NCBI GenBank assembly: GCA_916610825.1
Contig: OU744452.1
Coordinates: forward strand, 14,798,110 to 14,862,109
Reading direction: 5' to 3'
Source: Haliclystus octoradiatus
Lineage: Eukaryota > Cnidaria > Staurozoa > Stauromedusae > Haliclystidae
Length of the DNA stretch: 64,000 nt
Shown: piece by piece, positions 11,285 through 21,489 of the stretch
How the letters are laid out: the number at the start of each line of letters is the position of its first letter
Position numbering within the stretch: position 1 is the stretch's first letter
Program-made: the position numbers and the translations under genes
Notes under the pieces: model-generated
What the model saw: the letters and a program-made list of their open reading frames with translations, nothing else
The model's database searches: none
Told to the model about the DNA's origin: nothing

Positions 11285-12035
11285 TACTTTGTGTAAATCG
11301 GTAAACAGAATATTCAACAGGCTGCATGGAGTCATGCGCAGTAGCATCCTGTCCCGTCTGATATTTTGGCCACATCTGAATTAAATCTGAATCTCGCACG
11401 ATTGACTGTACTTCGGTTTGATTTGTATTTCAAACTCAACTTGACTTTGAGATTTCTGATGGCGGCCAGAAAATGGCGGTCTTGTCCGAATGTAATGAGA
11501 TTAAAGTTTCAAAATAACAGCTTTCGACAATAGTCATCGTCATATAATATAATTTGTGTGGATACAAAGTTCTTATCCTGGTCATCGTAAAAATCCAGTA
11601 CAGTTGATGTAACATTTATCAATTATTTGCACGTCTACGTTGTTACTTATCAACGAACAGTCTAACAGAGACAGAGTACACGGTGTATTTTTAAATAGCT
11701 AATATTGAATATTGGACAGGGTAAGGGAAGATATTTGAAAAATTAACATGAAATATGGTGTAATGTAACTCAGCTTTGAATAGTAAGATTTGATAATATC
11801 AATATAACATCAAAACATGAATAAATTGTACACATAGAATAGGCTAGTCTATATTTTCTTAAGTCATTGCTCGTAGAAAAGTCGTAGACTAGCCTACCTT
11901 CAAATCATAGTCTATAACCTACATTAATCAGAAAAGTAGGGGAAGGAGCTCACTCAATCAAATAAGGGCCAAGGTACTAACTGATGATAGATAGGCTTAG
12001 TGACCCACTGTCTTTGATCTGATATAATATTTATT
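11285..12035 (+). repeat. Left arm of a long inverted repeat
   Basis: This ~750-bp arm matches the reverse complement of 16325-17035 from GTAAACAGAATATTCAACAGG to AGGCTTAGTGACCCACTGTC, with scattered small indels. By eye identity is high but well below the 99.7% of the block duplication. The arm includes two ATGGCGG words (11459 and 11474), which resemble YY1-type sites. Confidence 0.85.
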
Positions 12036-12985
12036 AAATTACAAAAAAGCTAACATTAATGAGCGACTATTATGGAAGAGCTTTTGGTCTCCACTACACA
12101 CAGTATCTCAATTCAGTTGAAAACTAATAGTTATTGTTTTTAAAAACAACTTATCTGAAATAGTAAACAAACTTATCTATTTGTATTGTAGACTTTGCAA
12201 CACTGAGCCAGAGTAAATGTTTGTAATATTATTTAAAATCATAGAAATGTAGGCTACTTGCAGAACAAAATCCTCTGATAAAGTGTTCCACCGTGGATAT
12301 AGCACAGCTAATAAATGGATTCTTAACCACTTGCAGAAACAGGACAATTGTGGCATTTGGGACGATTACTTTGTCATAATCCTTTACACCTTGACTATAA
12401 TAATTATTAATTAATATGTATCAACATGTGTGTATATGCATCAATATGAGATACTTACACAACAAATAACTAATGGACAATCTACAAGATTATAGGCTAA
12501 GCTAATTTTTGATTTATAAAGGGTAGGCCCCTACAAAGTTGAAAGAGACAGCATTCTGAGGTGATCAGTCAAGATAATTAAAATTTAAGCAACATCGGTA
12601 ATCTTCATCAGGATGTCTCGTGATATTAAACTACCTCCTAGAAAATTATGCTAGACATACGGGAGACTGAGAGCTCGACTGTACGCGGACATATGTTTTG
12701 TAGATTAAGCCTAGTAATCAGCAAAGAGAAATGTTAACTTTTCAATAGCAAATATGCCCCTAACATGCCTTGGCAGAAATCATGAAACAATAGAGGGATG
12801 GTTTATATTTCGTGTAGGGCCTACTTCTGTGTGTGTACTATTTTACCAAACATATCATCATACATTTATGAAAATTGATGTTCTTCAAGCAAATATCAAA
12901 ATAATGAGTTGAAGTTTAGAAATAGGCTAGATACAGTTGAAATCTGTGTATAGCAGCCAGCTATGAGAGGTAGATAAATTGATCA
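12036..12985. other. Non-coding stretch between inverted arms
   Basis: AT-rich, no recognised feature. Confidence 0.5.
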
Positions 12986-12989
12986 ATGT

Positions 12990-13215
12990 AGACTGGTAGC
13001 TCAATAGTAGAGTGCATGTAGTCCCTGTGGGAGACCGGGGTTTGATTCCTCATCGCCTCACAAAATGTATTTTTTTTCTATACGTACCAGTAACTTTCAT
13101 GTAATAGAGCTCATTGTAATTTCAATCAGTTGATTATAAATTTGACTGCTGTTCAGACATTCATTCCCATGCAAACAAGCTTGAAGCTTATGTGGTTAAA
13201 TTTAAATTGTAAACT
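12990..13215 (+). repeat. tRNA-derived SINE, copy 1
   Basis: The tRNA-like head has a box A-like TGGTAGCTCAATAGTAGAG (12994) and a box B-like GGGGTTTGATTCC (about 13037). A body follows that recurs at 21248-21395 and 39140-39385: the words ATGTAAT.GAGCTC, GTGACTG.TGTTCA, CATTC...CAAGCAAAC..GCTT. Copies 1 and 3 share both head and body, which supports one SINE family over chance tRNA debris. Confidence 0.65.
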
Positions 13216-14189
13216 GTGAAGTGAAACAAAATTATCCCATCACACCATTATATGCAGGTGGCCTTTATATGCAGGGTTGATTAGATAGAAAATACTATTT
13301 CAGGCATACCAAGAGTGACCACTGTAGACGGTTGGCTGCTGCATAGAGGTGACCACTATGAATTCTGGCAAGGGAGCATGTGGCCATTGTTTTCAAATTA
13401 ATTTTAATAAGACTAGGCGTTTGGCGTGGTCCTGGAATACTGTAGCAGAAAAAGCTACATGGGTGCAACCCTGGGCAGCACAATGCTGTACCTAAACCTT
13501 TGAGCCATTGTTACTCGAGTCTTGTAGCTAATCTGTTTCCCCTACTACCTTCTTTTAAGTCACTTCAGAATCAATCAAATGCATTTATAATTTTGTACCG
13601 ATTTTGTCTGAAACTCTCCTCTTACACCCCCTCTGAGTATTGAATCTCTCTCTTGTCACGTGGGTATTTTCAGTGTGTGTTGTTCAAGGTAGTCAAATTA
13701 GCCCTATTCACAAATATATTCATAAACAGGATAACAATAATTATGGAGCAATTTCTCTTTGCCTGTATTGTCTAAATTAATTGAATTCATATAACAACTA
13801 TCAATTTACCAATCATGAATTAGAAAACGTTCCTGCACAACAGTAGTAAGTTTCACTTGATGTTTACATCTAGAAACAAGAAAGATTTTGTTTGATGCCT
13901 TTGTTTTCCATCATTTCGAAACTGTGCTGACGTCTGGGAGAACCAACAGTATGCAAAAACACCTTGATTGCCTACATAATCTACTGAACAAGGATACATG
14001 GCATTGGTGTCATTAATATTATCGATGATTAGAAATAAAGTATACGCTAAGTAAAGCTCGTGCTCAAGAATGTTTAAAGAACGTGCCTATTTAACTTGCG
14101 CTAGTGCAAGTTTTCCCGTCTGTTTTGATGCTCTCACAAGGCCCATGGCTGCCACCTAGTCTGCTGGTCTTTGGTTAATCCGTAAAAGT

Positions 14190-14590
14190 ATACGCAAAAT
14201 GCAGGCTGTGATAACAGTTCTTGAACTTTAAATGGACCAACAAATATTCATGAATTGTTCATGAAAAACAGGCCATTTAACCAGATATAGCTACGTTCAG
14301 CCCAAACTATCAAGGCTGTAAAAATTGTCAGTAAGAAGAATTGAAAGCAGCACAAAAATAAGTGTATAGTATGAAGATCAGTATGTATAGTACTGCACTT
14401 TGAAAAGTTGAAACGACTCAACGCAACAGTTATTCTAATGTTTCTTGAAAGGCCTATTCAAATTGAAAAACTACATTTAAAATAACTTCTCAGAAAAGTG
14501 ACTACTGCCCAGAATGTGTAAAACAGGCTTGTATTTAAGGTTCATGAATAGTTCATGAACTCAACAAATTTTTCGTAGGGGAATAGGCCT
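14190..14590. repeat. TTCATGAA-rich dispersed repeat, copy 1
   Basis: Both ends of this stretch carry the palindromic word TTCATGAA or close variants (14248, 14258, 14542, 14553). It ends AACTCAACAAATTTTTCGTAG. The same word set recurs at 44085-44360, 45449-45620, 46693-46865 and 48920-49015. Confidence 0.5.
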
Positions 14591-15027
14591 ACTATTTGCG
14601 TAGCACCAACCAAAGATATATCTATGTGAAAATCATATGATAATAATTAATGAAATATTTTGTAATAATAAAATGAAATAAAATTTAAAAGAAACGTTCT
14701 TAAAAGCATCAGGACCAAATTTCTGAGTAATGAAGAAATCATACGCTCTATAATATAAACTTTGTAATAGAACCTACATTAATCATACTATCACAGAGTC
14801 TTATCTGACAGGTATAATTTAAGTGAACAACCTTCAACCTTTTTGGCTGTGTTTAAAATCAAACCCACAACGAAAGTTAAACTAAAGTGACAATATTGTC
14901 AATTACGAATAAGAAAATATAATAATTAAAGAATTTGACCATTCCAAAAGTACATATATATGTTAGTTGTGAATAACAAATTTAACCTCTGAAAGTTTTG
15001 AGCCTCATTTATTTTGCACCTGCGTAT

Positions 15028-15858
15028 TAAAGATGTGCAAATCCAATCAGATTGGATCGCATCCAGGTAGTGATATTTTAGGTCTTTGGATTGGGTAAAA
15101 TTTGTATTTATTGATTCCAGATGATTTTGGATTTTGAAACTTGGAAGAGTATTTGTACTTTGTAGCGATTAATCAATGTGTTCTAGTTTCCTCTCAACTG
15201 ACCGCTTCTTGTACATATAGCGACATTCATGTTCCACTCTCTAGTACATCAATTACACGTTTGATGTGAAATAAATTATACAATTTCTTCAAGGAAATGA
15301 TCAAGATTATTGATTCATTGTACGTATTGTATTATCATTTTGATGTGCTGTATGTGACTGTCTCATGTCAGCACCCTATATAATTCCTGTAATCTATCTA
15401 TGTTGTCTATGTGTAGATTGAATAATAAATTAGATACAGTTTAGCCTTCATTGTGCTCACTATCCATTGGGTCTCGAATATCAATTAGTTGTTGTTATAG
15501 CAAAGCCAGCTATACAACATACAGTGATAGTACGTCACATTTATTCATGCTGGTATTTATTATTGCTGTGTGGTAGTTTTGTATTTTATCACAGTAGTAG
15601 TAACTAAGTGTCTTACGCAGAATATCCAGCATCAAGTTAAAAGATATCTGATTAAAGCGCGTGAGACTGTATCAAGCAATCACCTATAAATTTATACATT
15701 AAAAACTTGGATTAGTTTACATTAATTACAAATTATTTGCTTCGAATCGGTTTATATTTATAATTGGCATATTTCTTCAAATTGGATTGGAATCGGATCA
15801 TTACAACATTCATACCCGTAATCAATTTTGTGTAAATTCGATCTGATGCACACTTCAA
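15028..15858. mobile_element. Non-autonomous hAT-like element
   Basis: A 7-bp direct repeat TGCGTAT (15021-15027 and 15859-15865) flanks an element that begins TAAAGATGTGCA and ends TGCACACTTCAA. The TGTGCA ends are inverted, and the subterminal regions both hold AATC-rich words. hAT elements make 8-bp duplications and have TA.RG-type ends; here seven of eight positions match. No transposase is coded. Confidence 0.55.
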
Positions 15859-16324
15859 TGCGTATGGTCTTGCTTCAAGATGACATGAACATATATACTG
15901 GCTCTTGCTATCATTGAACTATACTAGTACTACAGTTACGCCTACTTGTAGTTTTTAAAATTGAAATAAATTGATTAAAAGCCTATCGTTCATTCATGCA
16001 TTTTTAAATATTTACATTGTTTTATGGAATTCAGATAATTGATATTTTCTGAATTGATTAATACTGCACGCTGTTAATTTTGAAGCTTCAATATAATTGT
16101 TTATGGTATGACGACTTTCAGCGCAATAGACTGCAACTGACTTGCTTCACTCAAAACTCTGTGGCTTGGTAGAGATTTTATCGATGAGAAGTACTATATT
16201 AACATATCATATCATAACTAACATTTTGACATATATTGAGTGTTTGAGAATTATTAAGATTTAAAAAATCAATTTCTTATTCAATGAATTGATTAAAATT
16301 AAAGCTAATAAATACATGTATATA

Positions 16325-17035
16325 TGATAATCATATCATAGACAGTGGATCACTAAGCCTCACTATCATCAATTATTACCGCAGCTGATTGAGTGAGCTC
16401 CTTTCCTTACTTTCCTGATTAATGTAGGTTATAGACTATGATTTGAAGGTAGGCTAGTCTATGATCAATGACTTCAGAAAATATAGACTAGCCTATTCTA
16501 TGCGTACAATCTATTCATGTTTTGATGTTATATTGATATTATCATATCTTACTATTCAAAGCTGAATTAGATTACACCATGCTTTATGTTAATTTTTCAA
16601 ATATCTACCCTTACCCTGTCCAATATTCAATATTAGCTATTTAAAAATACACCGTGTACTCTGTCTCTGTTAGACTTAAAGTAACAACGTAGACGTGGAA
16701 ATAATTGATAAATATTACATCAACTGTACTGGAATTCTACAATGACCAGGATAAGAACTTTGTATCCACACAAATTATATTATATGACGATGACTATTGT
16801 CAAAAGCTGTTATTTTGAAACTTTAATCTCATTACTTTCGGACAAGACCGCCATTTTTCTGGCAGCCATCAGAAATCTCAAAGTCAAGTTGAGTTTGAAA
16901 TACAAATCAAACCGCAGTACAGTCAATCGTGCGAGATTCAGATTTAATTCAGATGTGGCCAAAATATCAGACGGGACAGGATGCTACTGCGCATGACTCC
17001 ATTGCAGCCTGTTGAATTTTGTGTTTACCGTGTAA
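16325..17035 (-). repeat. Right arm of a long inverted repeat
   Basis: Reverse complement of 11285-12035. The interior between the arms is about 4.3 kb (12036-16324) without coding potential. It could be a foldback-type element or two inverted copies of one segment. No target duplication was recognised outside the arms. Confidence 0.85.
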
Positions 17036-18109
17036 ATCACGGCAAATAAATCATGCCCTTGACCACTGGCAAGTTGCAAAAGCAAAACCTTGAATGTTGA
17101 TTGCCTGCAAACAAATGAAAATAAATTTGATTTGAAAGACAGCCAAACAATTGAAAGTAAATGAGAATCATGTAGAATTAAATGAACAAATGCAAGTTAG
17201 AAACAGGTGTAGTATTTGTATTAATTGGCATAACAAGTTATTAACCCCTTGCAAGAACTTTCTAAAGAACGAGTCAATAATTATCGAAAATTTCATATGC
17301 AGAGGTCGTGCATTACATTCATACATTTAGGTCTAAAATTGAAGTAAAATATTGGCGATGAAAATTGAAAATCACATCTAAATCATTGGAGCGAAACACA
17401 CAAGGCTATGGCAGGAACAGTCTGTAGAAACCGCAGAGGCAGTAGCTCCTAAATAACATTGAAAAGGCGACTAGCCCAAACCAAACACGTGCGCGCGTGG
17501 CCAATAGTTTAAGGCAAACATTCACAAAAGTTTGGCTAAAATGACACGTTCAAAAGCAGAGAGAAATCGGCCAAACAATTTACAGCCTTACAGTTCAAAA
17601 CAATAACGAAGGCATTATGAACATATTCAAAAGCAGAACGATTAGAATCATTGAACAAACGTAGTGATTCTTACCTTGAAGGTGAAGGTGGTCCAAAATG
17701 ATCGTTTTAGTGAACTCAGCTATTTTATGTACAGACAACCATACTGGAATACCTGTTTTTTGTGCGCCGAAGATTACGCCAGCAGAATTTGCATTGTTTG
17801 AAGCCATTTTTCCATCTTTTGCGCCAAAAATCAAATATCCAAAATTTTTCAATGACGTCATATTTATTTGGTCTCATTTTCATTCGATTGTTGCTCTTGC
17901 TCATTTTGTACATTTGCCCATGCATTTGCCTTCTTCAAGACGTTGAATCAGCGTTGAACAGTGCAGCGTGAACCTTGCTGGCTTGTTATGTTTGTACTAA
18001 AATTTTATGTACTGAATTTTATGCTTGATTTCGACTGACCATATTTTGAGTTTTAGCTGTTCATGAGGTTATTCAATAAATTTAATGAAAGTCAACTTTA
18101 TTGAAGAAT

Positions 18110-18180
18110 GTGTGGCCCAGTGGTTATCACGTGTAACCGTTTTGCAGAGGATCGCGGTTCAATCCCCACACCAATCAACA
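18110..18180 (+). other. tRNA-like sequence (SINE head or tRNA pseudogene)
   Basis: A box A-like TGGCCCAGTGGTTATCACG and a box B-like CGGTTCAATCCCC lie at tRNA spacing, and TGTGTGG pairs mostly with CCACACC. The anticodon loop is not canonical (no T before the anticodon, four-pair stem). I therefore do not call a functional tRNA. Confidence 0.45.
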
Positions 18181-18588
18181 TGTTTTCTTCATTTCTTTTT
18201 ATGTATGGTTATTAAATTTGAAATTGAATCACAATTTAGATAATCTAAATTTATCAAATGTTGATTGTAATAAATGTTTCTGCAGTATTCTCCTTTGGAA
18301 CGTTTTCCTATTGACATTTGACCTTGACTGCATTGTTGCTCGGGGAATATATTCCCCATGCACGACAAAAATGCAGTCAGGCATTTTACCACATCACCAT
18401 GAAAAATACATGATATTCATTGTAATTATTCAGCTCCCAAAGGGTTAATAGATCGATTACGCTGCATCAACCCTGTGCGCAGACGTCTAACATCACTGCT
18501 TTGTTTACAAAATATTTCATTCCGTGCTTGCGCATACGGAGCCTCGAAAGAGGAGAGGTCTAAGGTGTCAGTCAATAAGGCGTACACA

Positions 18589-19244
18589 ATGGACACTGGG
18601 CTTACACGACAGCTGCAGTCTGCTCCAAGAGTCCAACGCACTATATTGACATTTCAAGGTGAGGAGGATTTGATTTTATGATAAAATCATAGAAATATTC
18701 TTCCTTTTCATCAAGTCAATGATTTGAGCTGCGCCAACAATTTTCCTTTCAAAAACATTATTTTGCGCCACGCCAAAACAGACTGCGCCAACAAATCAGC
18801 AAAATTTGCGCCGAAATGCTGGCGCAGCATCGTGGCGCTGCGCCGAAGATCTTCGGCGCAACATGCCACTTTTCCACTATGGACAGACAAGCAGCGAAAT
18901 AATTACAGCCGGCCACAACAATAACATAAATGGTAAAGTCTTTTAAATTACATTATTGAATTACTCATTCACAATACGTCCTTTGATAGGGTAGCAGACC
19001 AGTAACATATTTGTTGTTTAAATCATGTTTGATTTAATAGAACAGCAGTTTTCTTCAAGCAGTGAATAAAAACGATCAGCTTCTTCAGTGCGTGTCAACG
19101 AAATCACCAAGGCGTAAACAAATGTTTAATGCATTGTTTGCTGAGACAACGGGAGATCGTTTGTCAACACGTCGAAGAAGAGCTTCGGTTGATCATAGGC
19201 CACCCGGCGTGCCAGAAAACACATTTCGAAGGAAAGAAAATTAA
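18589..19244 (+). CDS. Possible two-exon gene for an 84-residue basic protein
   Basis: Exon 1 (18589-18658) reads MDTGLTRQLQSAPRVQRTIL and TFQ, ending G before a GTGAGG donor. Exon 2 (19060-19244) follows a TTTTCTTCAAG acceptor and completes the split codon in frame. It runs through STKSPRRKQMFNALFAETTG, DRLSTRRRRASVDHRPPG and ends VPENTFRRKEN before TAA. An AATAAA follows at once at 19245-19250. RRRRAS is a good basophilic kinase site. I do not recognise the family. Consistent phase, splice sites and polyadenylation signal support it, but transcription is not shown. Confidence 0.45.
18728..18875. repeat. GCGCC-rich cluster
   Basis: TGCGCCAACAA occurs at 18730 and 18783, and further GCGCC or GGCGC words fill 18770-18866. 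They include CGCCGAAGATCTTCGGCG, an 18-bp perfect palindrome. GC content is far above that of the flanks. It lies in the intron of the possible two-exon gene. Confidence 0.6.
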
Positions 19245-19250
19245 AATAAA
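19245..19250 (+). promoter_or_regulatory. Polyadenylation signal AATAAA
   Basis: It directly follows the TAA of the possible two-exon gene. Confidence 0.4.
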
Positions 19251-19825
19251 ATACTTGCAGTGATCGGAACGAAAAAACAAGCATTATTCACATAGTTCAA
19301 AGGCCGAACAGGAGGATGGCAAAAAAATATTGGTGAAAAGTCCGTTGGTTTTGGTAGAATAACCTCTGCAAAGGTGGTTTTTCCCTTAAATGTGTTGCAC
19401 AGCTTGGGATTCGAATTAGCAAACTTTTTCTGTTAAACGAAGTCAGAAGTTTTATGTTTTAAGTTTGAAAGTCGGAAGTTTGAAGTATTGAAGTTTGATA
19501 TTATAATGAGAGCGCTTAAAAGTGGCCCGCCTCGGTCATCGTACTATACTATCGTCTATAGTAACATTGTTCAGATAATATAGAAGGGAGACAAAGGCTC
19601 AAATATTTATCGTCAACTATTTTTCAACCTGCAAAAACCTTGCTATGTGGATAACAATAAAAATATTGTAACAAAGGCCGAACAAACATGCGTATGTATA
19701 CAAAGGTAATGGAATTGAGTATGAATTGCAGAAGTTATATACATCTTAAGATATTCATGCTCATTTCATCATTATTGTACAAATTGTCATTGACTTACAA
19801 TTTATTGAAATTGTTTCTAACTGAT

Positions 19826-19831
19826 TTTTAT
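19826..19831 (-). promoter_or_regulatory. Polyadenylation signal of sulfotransferase copy 1
   Basis: AATAAA on the minus strand, 5 bases past the stop; a second lies at 19801-19806. Confidence 0.5.
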
Positions 19832-19836
19832 TTCTT

Positions 19837-21042
19837 TTATAGTGCCCTTTTGAGTTGTGAAACAGATTTTTGCATGCTAGGTTTAATAGATCTTTGAATA
19901 CTTAATCTAACATCGTCTAAATATTTAGCAAAACATGTTGGGCACGGAAAACAACCATCTGGAAGCCTTTGGCAATCATTTAGATCAGTCGATAAGATTG
20001 TTTTGTAAGTATTGACTTTCATTTTGAAATCTTTATCATTTGAAATTCTTTGATCAAATTTCTCTTTTGCAATTCTATAAAGTTGAATATCATATTCATG
20101 ATATTTCTTTATCATATCTGTAACATCATCTGGTAGTTTTGTCATTTTCTCTTTCGCACTTCTGGCAGAGTTCATTGGAACATAAACTAGATCTTCATAT
20201 TCCCAACACATTGCCTCTTTAAGTAAAACCATAGACTCATCGAAATGATCAGCTAATATGATCGATGTAAAATCTCCTAACACATCATGAATACTTTTAT
20301 TTAATTCTTCAGCTGTTATGGTGTTAGGATATTTTATACCCAAATCATACAATTGTAAGTTACGTTTCATCAAATGGAAATGATATCGAAAAAATTGATT
20401 GCCCATTTGGGTGTTGAAAGCATCATTCACTAATGAAGGGTTTGTCAAAAATATTCGAATTGCATCAAATAATGTTACCTTGGTATTTAAAGTTTTCTCG
20501 ATAATTGTATGAATTCTTGCATATTTGAACATTGAAATAAAATAATCGATAGGATGCTTAATACTTGCTAAATATTGTCTACCATCATTTGTAAGTTTTT
20601 CTAAAATCTTTTTATTGTAAATTATTTCATCAGCAATAACATTACACTTTGCATTCCTTGGTTTTAATAACAATGTTTCATCAATTTCATAAGGCCAATT
20701 AATATGATATGAATCTTGTGCATCCATACATATTATTAAATTATTTTTTATTGCATATCGAAATAACATAACTTTAATTGTTGTTGATGCTGTCTTCTGT
20801 ATTTTTACATAAACAAAATCTTGAATTGGTTGACCAGTACATTTTCTATACAGATTTGTAGGATCTTTTGTAGCAGAAGTATTTATATAACTTTTCTTTG
20901 TAAAATTATATACTTGCATTGAATAATTCGGCGAATAATTTACGACTGAAAATCTTTCCATAGAAGTACGATATAATATAAAGAGAAAACAGAATATTAT
21001 AATTAAAGAATAAATCAATAACTTCTTATTACGTAGAGACAT
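19837..21042 (-). CDS. GAL3ST-like: Galactose 3-O-sulfotransferase-like protein, copy 1
   Basis: 401 residues, intronless. A short cytoplasmic MSLRNKK head and one membrane span (residues about 8-24, LIYSLIIIFCFLFILY) make it a Golgi type II protein. The PAPS 5'-phosphate loop reads VKIQKTASTTIKVMLFR (about residues 79-95). The 3'-phosphate region reads LASIKHPIDYFISMFKYA (about 158-175). LADHFDESMVLLKEAMCWE (about 264-282) is typical of Gal3ST/cerebroside sulfotransferases. A cysteine cluster DGCFPCPTC lies near the C-terminus. The family moves sulfate from PAPS to the 3-OH of terminal galactose on glycolipids or glycans; the exact acceptor cannot be told. The first ATG gives the anchor. AATAAA signals follow on the minus strand at 19826-19831 and 19801-19806. 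Confidence 0.9.
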   Translation of the reverse strand: MSLRNKKLLIYSLIIIFCFLFILYRTSMERFSVVNYSPNYSMQVYNFTKKSYINTSATKDPTNLYRKCTGQPIQDFVYVKIQKTASTTIKVMLFRYAIKNNLIICMDAQDSYHINWPYEIDETLLLKPRNAKCNVIADEIIYNKKILEKLTNDGRQYLASIKHPIDYFISMFKYARIHTIIEKTLNTKVTLFDAIRIFLTNPSLVNDAFNTQMGNQFFRYHFHLMKRNLQLYDLGIKYPNTITAEELNKSIHDVLGDFTSIILADHFDESMVLLKEAMCWEYEDLVYVPMNSARSAKEKMTKLPDDVTDMIKKYHEYDIQLYRIAKEKFDQRISNDKDFKMKVNTYKTILSTDLNDCQRLPDGCFPCPTCFAKYLDDVRLSIQRSIKPSMQKSVSQLKRAL

Positions 21043-21247
21043 TAGAATAATATTTTATTTTGTAAAATCTTTGTTTGTTGACCTATTCTCCTAAATTCGA
21101 TTTCAGCCACAAATTCATGTAACGCTTTATTTCGCTCAAAAACCCAAATAAAAATTTATTCTCCTTCAGTATGCACGATATAGTCATATAGCAGCTAGTA
21201 GCTTTCAATCACAATTTAATAATCAATGATGTTCATTATGATGCAAT

Positions 21248-21395
21248 AAGTAATTTCGATGTAATAAAGCTCGCTGTAGTTTCATAAACAGATGTTTATA
21301 TGTGTGACTAATGTTCAGCACTCCGTTCTCAAGCAAACACGCTTAATGATTACTTTTACGGTAGTCCGAATCTATTATAATTTACACTCAGAATG
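21248..21395 (+). repeat. tRNA-derived SINE, copy 2 (body only)
   Basis: Has the family words GATGTAATAAAGCTCGCTG, TGTGTGACTAATGTTCAG and TCTCAAGCAAACACGCTTAA. The tRNA-like head is missing, so it is 5'-truncated. Confidence 0.6.
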
Positions 21396-21489
21396 AGAGA
21401 CAAGGATTAAGGCTTTTGCCTATGATCTTTGTCTCTTATTCTATAATTATTCTATAATTCTATTCTTCAAGTAGGATGTGAATGGTGTT

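Larger units (their letters stand above)
19409..21134. repeat. Sulfotransferase-containing repeat, copy 1
   Basis: Matches 36768-38493 at a constant offset of 17359, with about 7 substitutions seen. Beyond 21134 similarity drops sharply, with patchy homology only to about 21235. Confidence 0.9.

Noticed and set aside
12590-12625. Additional hammerhead at CTGATGAAGATTAC (minus)
   Set aside because: CUGAUGA is present but there is no stem II, GAAA or stem I partner.
16742-16996. 84-codon plus-strand ORF in the right inverted arm
   Set aside because: The matching left arm does not keep the frame, so it is not conserved as protein.
17595-17971. Overlapping short ORFs on both strands at 17.6-18.0 kb
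   Set aside because: Several frames open at once in AT-rich DNA; no splice, homology or codon support.
18110-18180. Functional tRNA gene
   Set aside because: The box A/B pair is good, but the anticodon arm is irregular and lacks the invariant T33.
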